Source: Clostridiales bacterium | Lineage (GTDB): Bacteria > Bacillota > Clostridia > Christensenellales > Aristaeellaceae | DNA: 41,236 nucleotides | Direction of reading: 5' to 3' | Assembly: GCA_022769795.1 (NCBI GenBank) | Contig: JALEIQ010000262.1 | Span: 1-41,236 of the forward strand | Shown here: piece after piece, positions 1-8,140 of the stretch | Layout: each line of letters opens with the position of its first letter | How positions within the stretch are numbered: position 1 is the stretch's first letter | Made by a program: the position numbers and the translations under genes | Notes under the pieces: model-generated | Seen by the model: the letters and a program-made list of their open reading frames with translations, nothing else | What the model was told of the DNA's origin: nothing | Databases searched by the model: none

Positions 1-1
1 C

Positions 2-1135
2 GCTATCCCCGAGGCGCTGATGCAGGCCGCCACCATTGATGGCGCGGACGGCAAGGGCATTTACGCCGTGAACGGCTACAAGGACTTCGCCACCCAGAAC
101 TGCTGGGACGTGAACGTAACCCTGCTGAATGAGCTGGGCTATACCCTTGAGGATGTTGAAAAGCTGGACTTCTTCACCTTCGGCGATCTGTTTGCCAAGG
201 CCAAGGAGGTTAAGGGCGACAGCTTCTACCCCTTCCTGGTGGAGCCCATGGTGCTTGAGCGCATGGTGACCAACTCCATCATCATTGCGGGCGACTCCGG
301 CGAGGTAAACCTGATGAGCCTGTACCTCAACCCCGACGACGTAAGCGCCGAGGGCCCCTACGGCAACAAGCTGCTCAACAAGTTTGCCACCGAGGAATAC
401 AAAGCCTTTGTGGAAAAGATGCGTGAGTACTACGACGCCGGTTATGTGAACCCCGCCCTGGCCGTGAAGGAAACCTCCAACGATGTGCGCTCCAGCACCC
501 AGCTTACCGGCGAATACCTTATCGGCACGCAGAGCTATGCGCTGGGCTATGAGCACACCGCCTCCCAGGAGCGCGGCATTGAGGTTGCCTTCATCCCCTG
601 CACCGATCCTTACGTGGACACCACCGCTTCCCAGGGCGCTATGATCGCCATTTCCAGCGCTTCCGAGCATCCCGTGGAAAGCTTCAAGTTCCTGGCCCTG
701 CTCAACAGCGATCCCTACCTGATGACCCTGCTCAACTATGGCGTTGAGGGCGTGCACTACACCAAGACTGCCGACGGCCTGATTGAGTTCACCGAAAAGC
801 GCCAAGATTACCTCCCCTGGACCAACGGCATGGGCAATGTGACCATCCTGCCCGACACCGCCGCCGAGGGCGCGGGCTTCCGCGAAACCTTCAAGAGCTA
901 CTACGCGGGCGCGAAGGCCATCCCCTGCCTGGGCTATGTGTTTGACAACACTGAAGTGCAAAACGAGATGAGCGCGCTGGCGACCGTAGCCGCCCAGTAT
1001 GCGCTGGCGCTGGACGCGGGCGCCGTTGACCCCGCCACCGAGTTGCCCGCCTTCCTGTCCGCGCTGGACGCCGCCGGAATGCAAACCTATCTGGATGCCG
1101 CAAACGCCCAGCTGGCGGCTTACCTGGGCGAGTAA
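2..1135 (+). CDS. ABC transporter extracellular solute-binding protein, DUF3502-type C-terminal part; 5' end lies outside the window
   Basis: The open frame continues upstream of the first ATG (AIPEAL-MQAATIDG...). Solute-binding-protein-like sequence (LNELGYTLEDVEKLDFFTFGDLF..., EHPVESFKFLALLNSDPYLMTLLNYGVEGVHY). Confidence 0.8.
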   Translation, partial: AIPEALMQAATIDGADGKGIYAVNGYKDFATQNCWDVNVTLLNELGYTLEDVEKLDFFTFGDLFAKAKEVKGDSFYPFLVEPMVLERMVTNSIIIAGDSGEVNLMSLYLNPDDVSAEGPYGNKLLNKFATEEYKAFVEKMREYYDAGYVNPALAVKETSNDVRSSTQLTGEYLIGTQSYALGYEHTASQERGIEVAFIPCTDPYVDTTASQGAMIAISSASEHPVESFKFLALLNSDPYLMTLLNYGVEGVHYTKTADGLIEFTEKRQDYLPWTNGMGNVTILPDTAAEGAGFRETFKSYYAGAKAIPCLGYVFDNTEVQNEMSALATVAAQYALALDAGAVDPATELPAFLSALDAAGMQTYLDAANAQLAAYLGE

Positions 1136-1160
1136 ACGGAATTTCTCCCTCTCCATAGAC

Positions 1161-1197
1161 AGGGCCTGTTGCAGATTTCCTTTCTGCAACAGGCCCT
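1161..1197 (+). terminator. Rho-independent-type hairpin, perfect 15-bp stem
   Basis: agggcctgttgcaga-tttcctt-tctgcaacaggccct just after the solute-binding-protein stop. Confidence 0.75.
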
Positions 1198-1312
1198 GCG
1201 GCTTTCTATGCACCTTTGAGGCTTTCAGTGTTCTGCGCAAGCGGCTTTCCAAAGGCGCGGGGCGCCCCTGCCGCATCCGCGGCCTGTACGGAGCGTTTTT
1301 TGCATATCTGCC

Positions 1313-1605
1313 TTATACGCGTTCCGAAATGAATTTTTCTAGGATAGGATTAAGCTCTTTTGCATTGCGCATGGGGAAGCTATGATTCGCGCCGTGCAAT
1401 CGTATCGCGTTGCAGCACGGGTTTGCCGCAAGCAATTTGAGAGATGCCTTCATATCCTTTCCCTCCTGATCTCCGCAAATGGCCAACATAGGGACTTGTC
1501 GGCAAAGCAATATTGTCGGCAAAAGGTATCCAGCGCGCCCGCGCCGTGCAGCAACAGAATCGTTGGCTTTTCTCTGCTTCCATATTCATCATAATGCAGC
1601 GTCAT
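1313..1605 (-). pseudogene. Decayed alpha/beta-hydrolase remnant (N-terminal HG segment joined to C-terminal segment, frameshifted)
   Basis: Frame 1 from 1605: MTLHYDEYGSREKPTILLLHGAGALDTFCRQY...; frame 2: VPMLAICGDQEGKDMKASLKLLAANPCCNAIRLHGANHSFPMRNAKELNPILEKFISERV. The nucleophile-elbow region is missing. Confidence 0.75.
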
Positions 1606-2416
1606 GCTTTTTCTCCCGACGGACAGTTTCCGTAATAAAGGTTTCTATCTCCTGGTTTACCTGCTCTGGATTGTCCCCATTGGCAAAGTGCTTCGCCCTT
1701 TTTATGAAGCGCAATGGATAGCCCGTTTGCTTTGCCCATTCCCTGCAATACGCCCTTACCTTTCCCGTGCTGTCCTTTTCCCCCACAAGGATCAATACCG
1801 GAAACGAAAAAGCGACGTCTTTGTTTTCCCTGGCAAAGCCCTCATACGCCACCCGCATTTGCCCGATGATTTCCGCCTTTGAAAGCGGCTTTAGCATCGC
1901 CGCCATCTTTTCATAGGCGTATTTGCTCATAGCAACCGACCGCGCCATGCTCCTTCTGAGAACCGCCGCCGGAAGGCAGCGCGCCATTGGCGCAGCCAGT
2001 TTTAGCCACCATAGGTCTGCTTTTGAGTAATAGCCAGGCCCCAGGGGCGTTGTATCCAGCGCCACAAAGCCTTTTACGCTGTTGGGATACATACGCGCGA
2101 AATGCTGGCTTGGATAGCCGCCCATAGACATTCCCACAAAAAATGCCCTTTCAATTCCCTCGCTTTGCAAAATACCATGCAGTATTTCCGCCGTGTCACG
2201 ATAGGAAAACCTCTGGTAGGGCCTTGACAGCCCATGCATGGGAACATCCCAAAGAATGATTGTGTAGTTAGCGGAAAAACAATCCACTTGCTTTTCAAAC
2301 ATGGTATGATCCGCCGTTACGCCATGGGTAAAAACGATGCAGTCATCCGCGTTTTCTTTTCCGCCAACCCAATAATGCACCGTTCCGCCTTGCGCCAAAA
2401 GGGTCTTATGCCGCAT
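1589..2416 (-). CDS. alpha/beta fold hydrolase
   Basis: FTHGVTADHTMFEKQ (HG motif), GMSMGGYPSQ (GxSxG), LVGEKDSTG, and C-terminal KRAKHFANGDNPEQVNQ. Confidence 0.9.
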   Translation of the reverse strand: MRHKTLLAQGGTVHYWVGGKENADDCIVFTHGVTADHTMFEKQVDCFSANYTIILWDVPMHGLSRPYQRFSYRDTAEILHGILQSEGIERAFFVGMSMGGYPSQHFARMYPNSVKGFVALDTTPLGPGYYSKADLWWLKLAAPMARCLPAAVLRRSMARSVAMSKYAYEKMAAMLKPLSKAEIIGQMRVAYEGFARENKDVAFSFPVLILVGEKDSTGKVRAYCREWAKQTGYPLRFIKRAKHFANGDNPEQVNQEIETFITETVRREKKHDAAL

Positions 2417-2419
2417 GCT

Positions 2420-3034
2420 TTACTTCTCCTTCCGCGTGTAGGCATTTTCCCAAAATTCAAGCAAATCAATGAGCTCCTGCTCAATTTCATCCGGAAAAAT
2501 GCGATTGGAACGGTATTTCTTGAACATATACCCGTCAACGGCATAGAGGATTTCGGTATACATTGCCTGAAGGTCGATATCCTTGCGAAGCCTTGAAACA
2601 TCTATTTTTTCAAACACAAGCCTTTCGCTTGTGCTGCAAGCATCAGAAAAGCTTTCCTGAACGGCCCTTTGAATTTCCGGCTCTGTTTCATAATACGCCC
2701 GCAGCGAAAAGGCGTACATATACGGATACTCCCGCATGAGAGCGCATTTTGACAGCAGGCTTCTTTTGAGCATTTCAAAAAAGTCATTGGTTTCTAACAC
2801 CCTGTACTCCCGGAGCGCTTTTCTTGTCGTTTCCATAGCGTTTTCCCATAGATACAGATACAGCTCTTTTTTATTTTGAAAATAATGAAACAAAAGCGCC
2901 TTGGAAACGCCGCCCTCGTCCGCAATTTCGGACATCGGGGCTTTTGGGTAGCCGCTTTGGGAAAACACCTTATAGGCGGCATTGATTATCCTGCGCCGCT
3001 TTTCGCATGGAAGCCGAAAAAATTTGTCGTTCAT
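2420..3034 (-). CDS. TetR/AcrR family transcriptional regulator
   Basis: N-terminal HTH (RRRIINAAYKVFSQSGYPKAPMSEIADEGGVSKALLFHYFQNKKELYLYLWE); 3 nt upstream of the hydrolase gene. Confidence 0.9.
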   Translation of the reverse strand: MNDKFFRLPCEKRRRIINAAYKVFSQSGYPKAPMSEIADEGGVSKALLFHYFQNKKELYLYLWENAMETTRKALREYRVLETNDFFEMLKRSLLSKCALMREYPYMYAFSLRAYYETEPEIQRAVQESFSDACSTSERLVFEKIDVSRLRKDIDLQAMYTEILYAVDGYMFKKYRSNRIFPDEIEQELIDLLEFWENAYTRKEK

Positions 3035-3129
3035 AGCGCCATCTCCTCGCTAACCGCCCCGGCACCTTTATCATAAGGCCGTTGACCGTTTTTGAGAAGA
3101 CCATTTCATTGCCGTTTTGAAATTTCCGA

Positions 3130-3173
3130 AAAAGCACGGGACAGGGGCCTGAATGCCGCCGTCCCGTGCTTTT
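3130..3173 (-). terminator. Hairpin, perfect 13-bp stem
   Basis: aaaagcacgggac ... gtcccgtgctttt. Confidence 0.5.
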
Positions 3174-3185
3174 GAAATACGAAGC

Positions 3186-3213
3186 GGCCCGCCGCGCTTT
3201 CGCGCGGCGGGCC
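3186..3213 (-). terminator. GC-rich hairpin downstream of the HtrA-like gene
   Basis: ggcccgccgcg-ctttcg-cgcggcgggcc. Confidence 0.55.
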
Positions 3214-3236
3214 TTCACAAGTATCCATTTCTTGCG

Positions 3237-4511
3237 TTACTGCTGAACGTCGTCCAGCATGGCCAGCTCTACCTTCAGATCGATATACTCGCCCTCCGGC
3301 ATATTGGTCTGATCCTCTACCTTGTCCAATCCGCCCTCAATGCGGTACACCTTCACATTGACCGTATCGCCCGCCTGCTTCTGCTGCAAGATCGATACCA
3401 TCTGCGTGGTGCTGGTTACAACGGTGCCGTCCACCTCCACAACGATATCCGCCACCAGAATACCAGCCTTCTCGGCGGGAGAGCCAACCTCCACTTCCTT
3501 CACATACGCGCCGTTGGGCAGAAGGCCGTTCGCCACCGCGTAGTTGTTCGCATTCAGGTTGGTAACCGTAACACCAATGCGGGGCTTGCCGCTGCTGGTA
3601 ACACTGCCGGTGTTTCCGTTCTGCCCGTCCGCAGGGCTGGAAGATACGTTGCCGTTGCCCGCCAGCACGTCGTTGATAAGCTGCTTGGCCTCGTTGATCG
3701 GTATCGCCATGCCGATGCCCTCTACCGTGTTGCCGGAGTAAACCGAGCCGGTGTACTTCATGCTAGGAATACCTACCAGCTCCCCGGCCACGTTGAACAT
3801 GCCGCCGCCGCTGTTACCGGCGTTAATGGCAGCGTCGGTCTGGATCATGGTGTTCGTGGCGCGCTTGCCGTAAGCGTCGGTCGCACTGCTCTTCACCGTG
3901 CGGTTCAGGGCGGAAATCACGCCCACGGTGGTGGTGCCCGTAAAGCTAAGCGGATTGCCGATGCAGATGGCCCAATCGCCAACGCTCAGCTTATCGCTGT
4001 CGCCCAGCACAACGGGTTCGATATCCAAATCCTCCACATACATCACGGCGATGTCCTTCGCGGCGTCGGTGCCCATCAGCTGAGCGGGATACACCTTGTC
4101 GCCGCTGGTAACCTCCAGCATGGTGGCGTCCTCAACCACATGATAGTTTGTGAGCACATAGCCTTTGGCAACCACCACGCCGCTACCGCTGCCCTGCAAC
4201 ACCTGACGGCTGGTATCCTGATCATCGTCGGGGCCGCCGTATCCGTAGCCATAGCCGAAGCCGTAGCCAAAGCCGAAATAACCGTTGTTGTTGCGGCTAT
4301 AGGTGGTATAGTTATTCACGCCCACAACGCTGCCCTGCACCTTGCGCACAGCCTCGGTAAAGGGGCTGGTAACAACCGTGGCGTTCTCGGAAATGGTAAC
4401 AGCCTCCGCGCCAGCGCTGCTGTTGCGCTCAAGCACCGTAACGGACGTAACAATCATCATAGTCAGGGCCAGGGTAATGGCCACATATCCAAACAGATTC
4501 TTTTTCTTCAT
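3237..4511 (-). CDS. HtrA/DegP-like S1C serine protease with PDZ domain, N-terminal membrane anchor
   Basis: Catalytic His context VLTNYHVVEDA, Asp context DAAKDIAVMYVE, Ser motif INAGNSGGGMFN; C-terminal PDZ (VKEVEVGSPAEKAGILVADIVVEVDG). Confidence 0.92.
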   Translation of the reverse strand: MKKKNLFGYVAITLALTMMIVTSVTVLERNSSAGAEAVTISENATVVTSPFTEAVRKVQGSVVGVNNYTTYSRNNNGYFGFGYGFGYGYGYGGPDDDQDTSRQVLQGSGSGVVVAKGYVLTNYHVVEDATMLEVTSGDKVYPAQLMGTDAAKDIAVMYVEDLDIEPVVLGDSDKLSVGDWAICIGNPLSFTGTTTVGVISALNRTVKSSATDAYGKRATNTMIQTDAAINAGNSGGGMFNVAGELVGIPSMKYTGSVYSGNTVEGIGMAIPINEAKQLINDVLAGNGNVSSSPADGQNGNTGSVTSSGKPRIGVTVTNLNANNYAVANGLLPNGAYVKEVEVGSPAEKAGILVADIVVEVDGTVVTSTTQMVSILQQKQAGDTVNVKVYRIEGGLDKVEDQTNMPEGEYIDLKVELAMLDDVQQ

Positions 4512-4661
4512 GTAGTGTCCCTCCTTTACTACGCGCTCATGATAGCATGCATTTTTGACCTTATCATGAACAAGACATGAATATTATTTGGAAAATCTTC
4601 AAAACTCACCGTCTTCGCCGTTCACATTTTGCCTACGCACGCGTAAGAGGGCCCGCGCCCC

Positions 4662-6026
4662 TTAGGCTTCGCCCTGTTCAGCCTCATGCTCAATAGCGTA
4701 AATCGCCATGGCGCATTCCAGGCGCTTCTGCTCCAGCTTGCACTCCATCTCATAGGGCTTGGAGATATCGCCGTTAAAGGCGTGCGCGTTGGCCTGGCAG
4801 CCGCCGCTGCAATAGAAGCGTGCCCAGCACTTGGAGCACTTTTCCTTGGTGAGCACGGTGTTTTGCTGGAAGGTTCGCTGCATGGCGGTATCAAAGCTGC
4901 CGTCCAGCACCGAGCCCATGCGCATGCCCTCGCGCCCCACAAATTGATGGCAGGGGTAGATATCGCCATCGGCGGTCACAGCCACATATTCGTTGCCCGC
5001 ACCGCAGCCTGTGAGCCGCTTTTTCAGGCAGGGCCCACCGGTAAGATCCACCATAAAATGGAAGAAATTAAACCACCTGCCGTTTTTCCGATATTCCACA
5101 TACTTGCGGCCCAGGCGCTCGTATTCCTCGTATACGCGGGGCAAATCACTTTCGCGGATGGCGTAATCGTGACTTTCGTCCGTTACCACGGGCTCAATGG
5201 AAAGCTGCTCAAAGCCCATATCCGCCAAATGGAGCACATCCTGGGCAAAGTCCAGATTGTAGCGGGTAAACGTGCCGCGCAGATAATAGCGCTGCTGGCC
5301 GCGTCGCCTGGCAAATTGCTTGGCCTTCTCAATAATCAGGTCATAGCTGCCCTTGCCGTTGGGCGTGGGGCGCATGCGGTCGTGCACCTCGGGCCGCCCA
5401 TCGATGGAGATGACCACGTTATCCATCTCGCGGTTCAGAAAATCGATTATCTCATCGTTCATGAGCACGGCGTTGGTGGTGGTGGTAAATTTAAACACCT
5501 TGCCGTGCCGCCTTTCCAGCTCGCGACCATAGGCCACCACTTCCTTGATGACCTCAAAATTCATCAGCGGTTCGCCGCCAAAGAAGTCCACCTCCAGGTT
5601 TTTGCGGTGGCCGCTGTGCGCAACCAGCCAATCCAGCGCCTTCTTGCCTGTTTCGGCTGAGAGCAGCGAGCGGCTATGCATATGATACTCGCCCGTATCG
5701 GCAAAGCAGTATTTGCAGCGCAGGTTGCAGTCATGCGCCGCATGCAGGCACATGGCCTTTACCACGCCCGCGTCCGCCGGCTGAACGTTGGAATAATCGT
5801 CCGATGTGTCCAGATAGCCCGTGCGGATCAATTCACGCAGTTCCGAAACGGTTTCCTCCGCCTCCTCACGCGGGTATTTTTCCGAAAGCAGGGCCGCAAT
5901 ATCCGCCTCGCGGTTCTCCAAAAGCAGGGAAAGCGCGTCATAGGCGATATCATCCAGCGATAGAACCGCGCCGCTGCCTACATCCAGCGCCATTTTGCGG
6001 CCAATCGCCTCAAACAGGTGTATCAT
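4662..6026 (-). CDS. scfB: Radical SAM/SPASM thioether maturase, SCIFF-type
   Basis: CNLRCKYCFA (CX3CX2C); C-terminal SPASM cysteines (CGAGNEYVAVTADGDIYPCHQF...CSKCWARFYCSGGCQANAH); next to a SCIFF precursor. Confidence 0.92.
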   Translation of the reverse strand: MIHLFEAIGRKMALDVGSGAVLSLDDIAYDALSLLLENREADIAALLSEKYPREEAEETVSELRELIRTGYLDTSDDYSNVQPADAGVVKAMCLHAAHDCNLRCKYCFADTGEYHMHSRSLLSAETGKKALDWLVAHSGHRKNLEVDFFGGEPLMNFEVIKEVVAYGRELERRHGKVFKFTTTTNAVLMNDEIIDFLNREMDNVVISIDGRPEVHDRMRPTPNGKGSYDLIIEKAKQFARRRGQQRYYLRGTFTRYNLDFAQDVLHLADMGFEQLSIEPVVTDESHDYAIRESDLPRVYEEYERLGRKYVEYRKNGRWFNFFHFMVDLTGGPCLKKRLTGCGAGNEYVAVTADGDIYPCHQFVGREGMRMGSVLDGSFDTAMQRTFQQNTVLTKEKCSKCWARFYCSGGCQANAHAFNGDISKPYEMECKLEQKRLECAMAIYAIEHEAEQGEA

Positions 6027-6045
6027 TTGCTTGCCTCCTCAAGTC

Positions 6046-6084
6046 AAAAAAAGCACCGCATCGCACTGTGGCAATGCGGTTGCT
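6046..6084 (-). terminator. Intrinsic terminator/attenuator between the SCIFF precursor and its maturase
   Basis: Minus strand: agcaaccgcat-tgccacagtgcg-atgcggtgct followed by TTTTTT; the maturase SD (gaggagg) follows directly. Confidence 0.75.
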
Positions 6085-6097
6085 TCCGTCCGCCGAC

Positions 6098-6292
6098 TTA
6101 CTTGCCGAAGGAATGGTTCAGCTTGCCGTCGCGGCCGGCCACAATCTGGTTGTCCTTATTGGCGCAGCTCTGGTTGGCAACGGTGCAGCTTGTTTTGCAG
6201 GCGCTCTGGCAGGAGCTCTGGCACTCGCCGCAGCCGCCATGGGCAAGCGACTGGCGCAGGCAGGGCTCGGAAACGGTCTTGATATGCTTCAT
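6098..6292 (-). CDS. scfA: SCIFF (six-cysteine ranthipeptide) precursor, 64 aa
   Basis: MKHIKTVSEPCLRQSLAHGGCGECQSSCQSACKTSCTVANQSCANKDNQIVAGRDGKLNHSFGK; start trimmed from the 81-aa ORF using SD ttggagggg. Confidence 0.93.
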   Translation of the reverse strand: MKHIKTVSEPCLRQSLAHGGCGECQSSCQSACKTSCTVANQSCANKDNQIVAGRDGKLNHSFGK

Positions 6293-6331
6293 ACGGATAC
6301 CCCTCCAATATTGGTTTAATAAGCAAAGCAC

Positions 6332-6360
6332 ATTATACCGCATTCCATGCGGGTTTTCAA
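6332..6360 (-). promoter_or_regulatory. Sigma-A-type promoter for the SCIFF precursor (TTGAAA-N17-TATAAT)
   Basis: Minus strand TTGAAA (6360-6355), 17-bp spacer, TATAAT (6337-6332). Confidence 0.75.
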
Positions 6361-6462
6361 GGTTTTTGCGGGGGAAGTGCGCGGGAAAGCAAAAAAGCGC
6401 CCGCGCCAGCGCATTTTATGGTATACTTCTTGCTGCCATTATCGCACGAAGGGGTCTTTTGG

Positions 6463-7029
6463 ATGACACTTGAGGAACAGCTTACCGCCTTTATTCCGTT
6501 TAACGAGCAGGAGGAGCGGGATCAAGCGCTTATCCTGCACTGCCTGAAAACCGAAAAGGACGTCTTTACCCGGCAAAACCGCCTGGCCCACATGACCGCC
6601 TCGGCCTGGATTGTAAATGCAGACAGGACGAAGGCGCTCATGGCCTACCATAACCTGTACCATTCCTGGTCCTGGCTGGGAGGGCACGCAGACGGCGAGC
6701 GTGACCTGCTGCGCGTGGCCGTGCGCGAGGCTTGCGAGGAAAGCGGCCTTAAGCACGTGCGCCCGGCTTCGCGGACCATTTTCAGCGTGGAAGCCCTTAC
6801 GGTGGACGGCCATGAAAAGCGCGGCGAATACGTATCCTCCCACCTGCACCTGAACGTGACCTACCTTTTGGAGGCCGACGAGCACAGCGCGCTTGCCATA
6901 AAGCCGGATGAAAACAGCGGCGTGCGCTGGTTTCTTTTAAACGATGCGCCCGCCGCCTCCTCTGAGCCGTGGTTTGTGAAGCGCGTATACCAAAAGCTGA
7001 ACCAAAAGGTGCTGCTTTTGCGCGCTTAA
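6463..7029 (+). CDS. Nudix hydrolase
   Basis: Nudix-box-like GGHADGERDLLRVAVREACEESGL; SD gaagggg before ATG 6463. Confidence 0.88.
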   Translation: MTLEEQLTAFIPFNEQEERDQALILHCLKTEKDVFTRQNRLAHMTASAWIVNADRTKALMAYHNLYHSWSWLGGHADGERDLLRVAVREACEESGLKHVRPASRTIFSVEALTVDGHEKRGEYVSSHLHLNVTYLLEADEHSALAIKPDENSGVRWFLLNDAPAASSEPWFVKRVYQKLNQKVLLLRA

Positions 7030-7033
7030 CGCC

Positions 7034-7189
7034 TTATTCCTCGGTAAAAACCTCTTTGCCCAGGCCACAGATGGGGCATACCCAATCGTCCGGCACGTCC
7101 TCCCAGGCGGTTCCGGGCGCGACGCCGTTATCGGGATCGCCCATTTCGGGATCATATACATAACCGCACACGCACTCATATTTCTGCAT
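7034..7189 (-). CDS. Rubredoxin, 51 aa (absent from the supplied ORF track)
   Basis: Manual translation: [53 protein letters not shown]-like aggag upstream (ggaggctgtgcgagca-ATG). Confidence 0.93.
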   Translation of the reverse strand: MQKYECVCGYVYDPEMGDPDNGVAPGTAWEDVPDDWVCPICGLGKEVFTEE

Positions 7190-7244
7190 TGCTCGCACAG
7201 CCTCCTTGCGTTGATACGCCTAGTATCGCTCGGAGGCCGTCAGG

Positions 7245-8069
7245 CTATGCGCGCACGCGGCATTTGAGCTCATGATAGCGCCGGGTGGCCAGCGCGCTGG
7301 GCTTGCCTTTTTCGCAGAAGCGAAGGTGCGCCAGCTTTGGCGATACGCGCTCCACAATGATTTGCCCATCTATCATACGCCCTTCCAGCGTTGAGAGAGC
7401 CTCCTGAAAACGGCGGTCGCGCACAGCGCTTTTATAAAACGAAAGCACATAGAGATAATAGAATAGATTGTACCCCCGAAAGGGATATTCCGCTTGCATA
7501 AACCGGCTGCCGATGCCGTAATGGCACGGGCTGATAGGCCTGCGAACATCCCAATGGCGCAGCAAAAAGGCCGCGGCCCTTTCCAGCCGGTTATCCTCAC
7601 GCAGAGCCGGGGAAAAACGGAAAGCGTCCAACGCCACCAGCGTGGTATACGGCGTGGAGCACTCGGTTTCCTCGCCCCGGCCAAAGCTGTACTTGTTGCA
7701 CTTCCAGCCGCCGTCGGGCTCCTGCGTGTTGAAAAAGTACGCAAAGGCGCGGCGGGTATCAGCGTTATCATAGCCCATGTGACACAGCACGTTTAGCGCA
7801 AGCGCCGTTTGGCAGGGATAAATCGCGCCCGCGGGCGCAATCCTGATACGGCCATCCTCCCTGCATCCGCTTAGAATGCGCCCGGCGATGCTTTGCAGCA
7901 CCTCGTGCTCGGGCGACACGCCCAGTTCCAGCAGGTACATGGCACTTTCCAGCGCGGTAAACGGCGCGCCCTTGAGCAGCCTTCCATCCGGCGTAGCAAA
8001 ATCATCCGCTCCGTTATCCCACCGGTGAGCCAAAACCGCGTCGATATCCGCCTGCCAGGGATTCTGCAT
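7245..8069 (-). CDS. Prenyltransferase/squalene-cyclase-like alpha/alpha-toroid repeat protein of unknown function
   Basis: Repeat-like segments (AFAYFFNTQEPDGGWKCNKYSFGRGEETECSTPYTTLVALDAFR; AAAFLLRHWDVRRP). Start moved to ATG 8069 with SD gggagg. Confidence 0.6.
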   Translation of the reverse strand: MQNPWQADIDAVLAHRWDNGADDFATPDGRLLKGAPFTALESAMYLLELGVSPEHEVLQSIAGRILSGCREDGRIRIAPAGAIYPCQTALALNVLCHMGYDNADTRRAFAYFFNTQEPDGGWKCNKYSFGRGEETECSTPYTTLVALDAFRFSPALREDNRLERAAAFLLRHWDVRRPISPCHYGIGSRFMQAEYPFRGYNLFYYLYVLSFYKSAVRDRRFQEALSTLEGRMIDGQIIVERVSPKLAHLRFCEKGKPSALATRRYHELKCRVRA

Positions 8070-8140
8070 TTTTCTTCCTCCCGCCGCATTCATAGCACCG
8101 TCACGTAATCTTGACATGGATACTATAGCATACTTTTCTT

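Noticed and set aside
3153-4580. 475-aa plus-strand ORF antisense to the HtrA-like gene
   Set aside because: GC-rich antisense shadow frame; His/Ala/Val/Gly-rich low-information sequence, no SD, fully overlapped by a clear protease gene.
6937-7179. 80-aa minus-strand ORF over the Nudix-rubredoxin junction
   Set aside because: Wrong frame; the real gene here is the 51-aa rubredoxin at 7034-7189.
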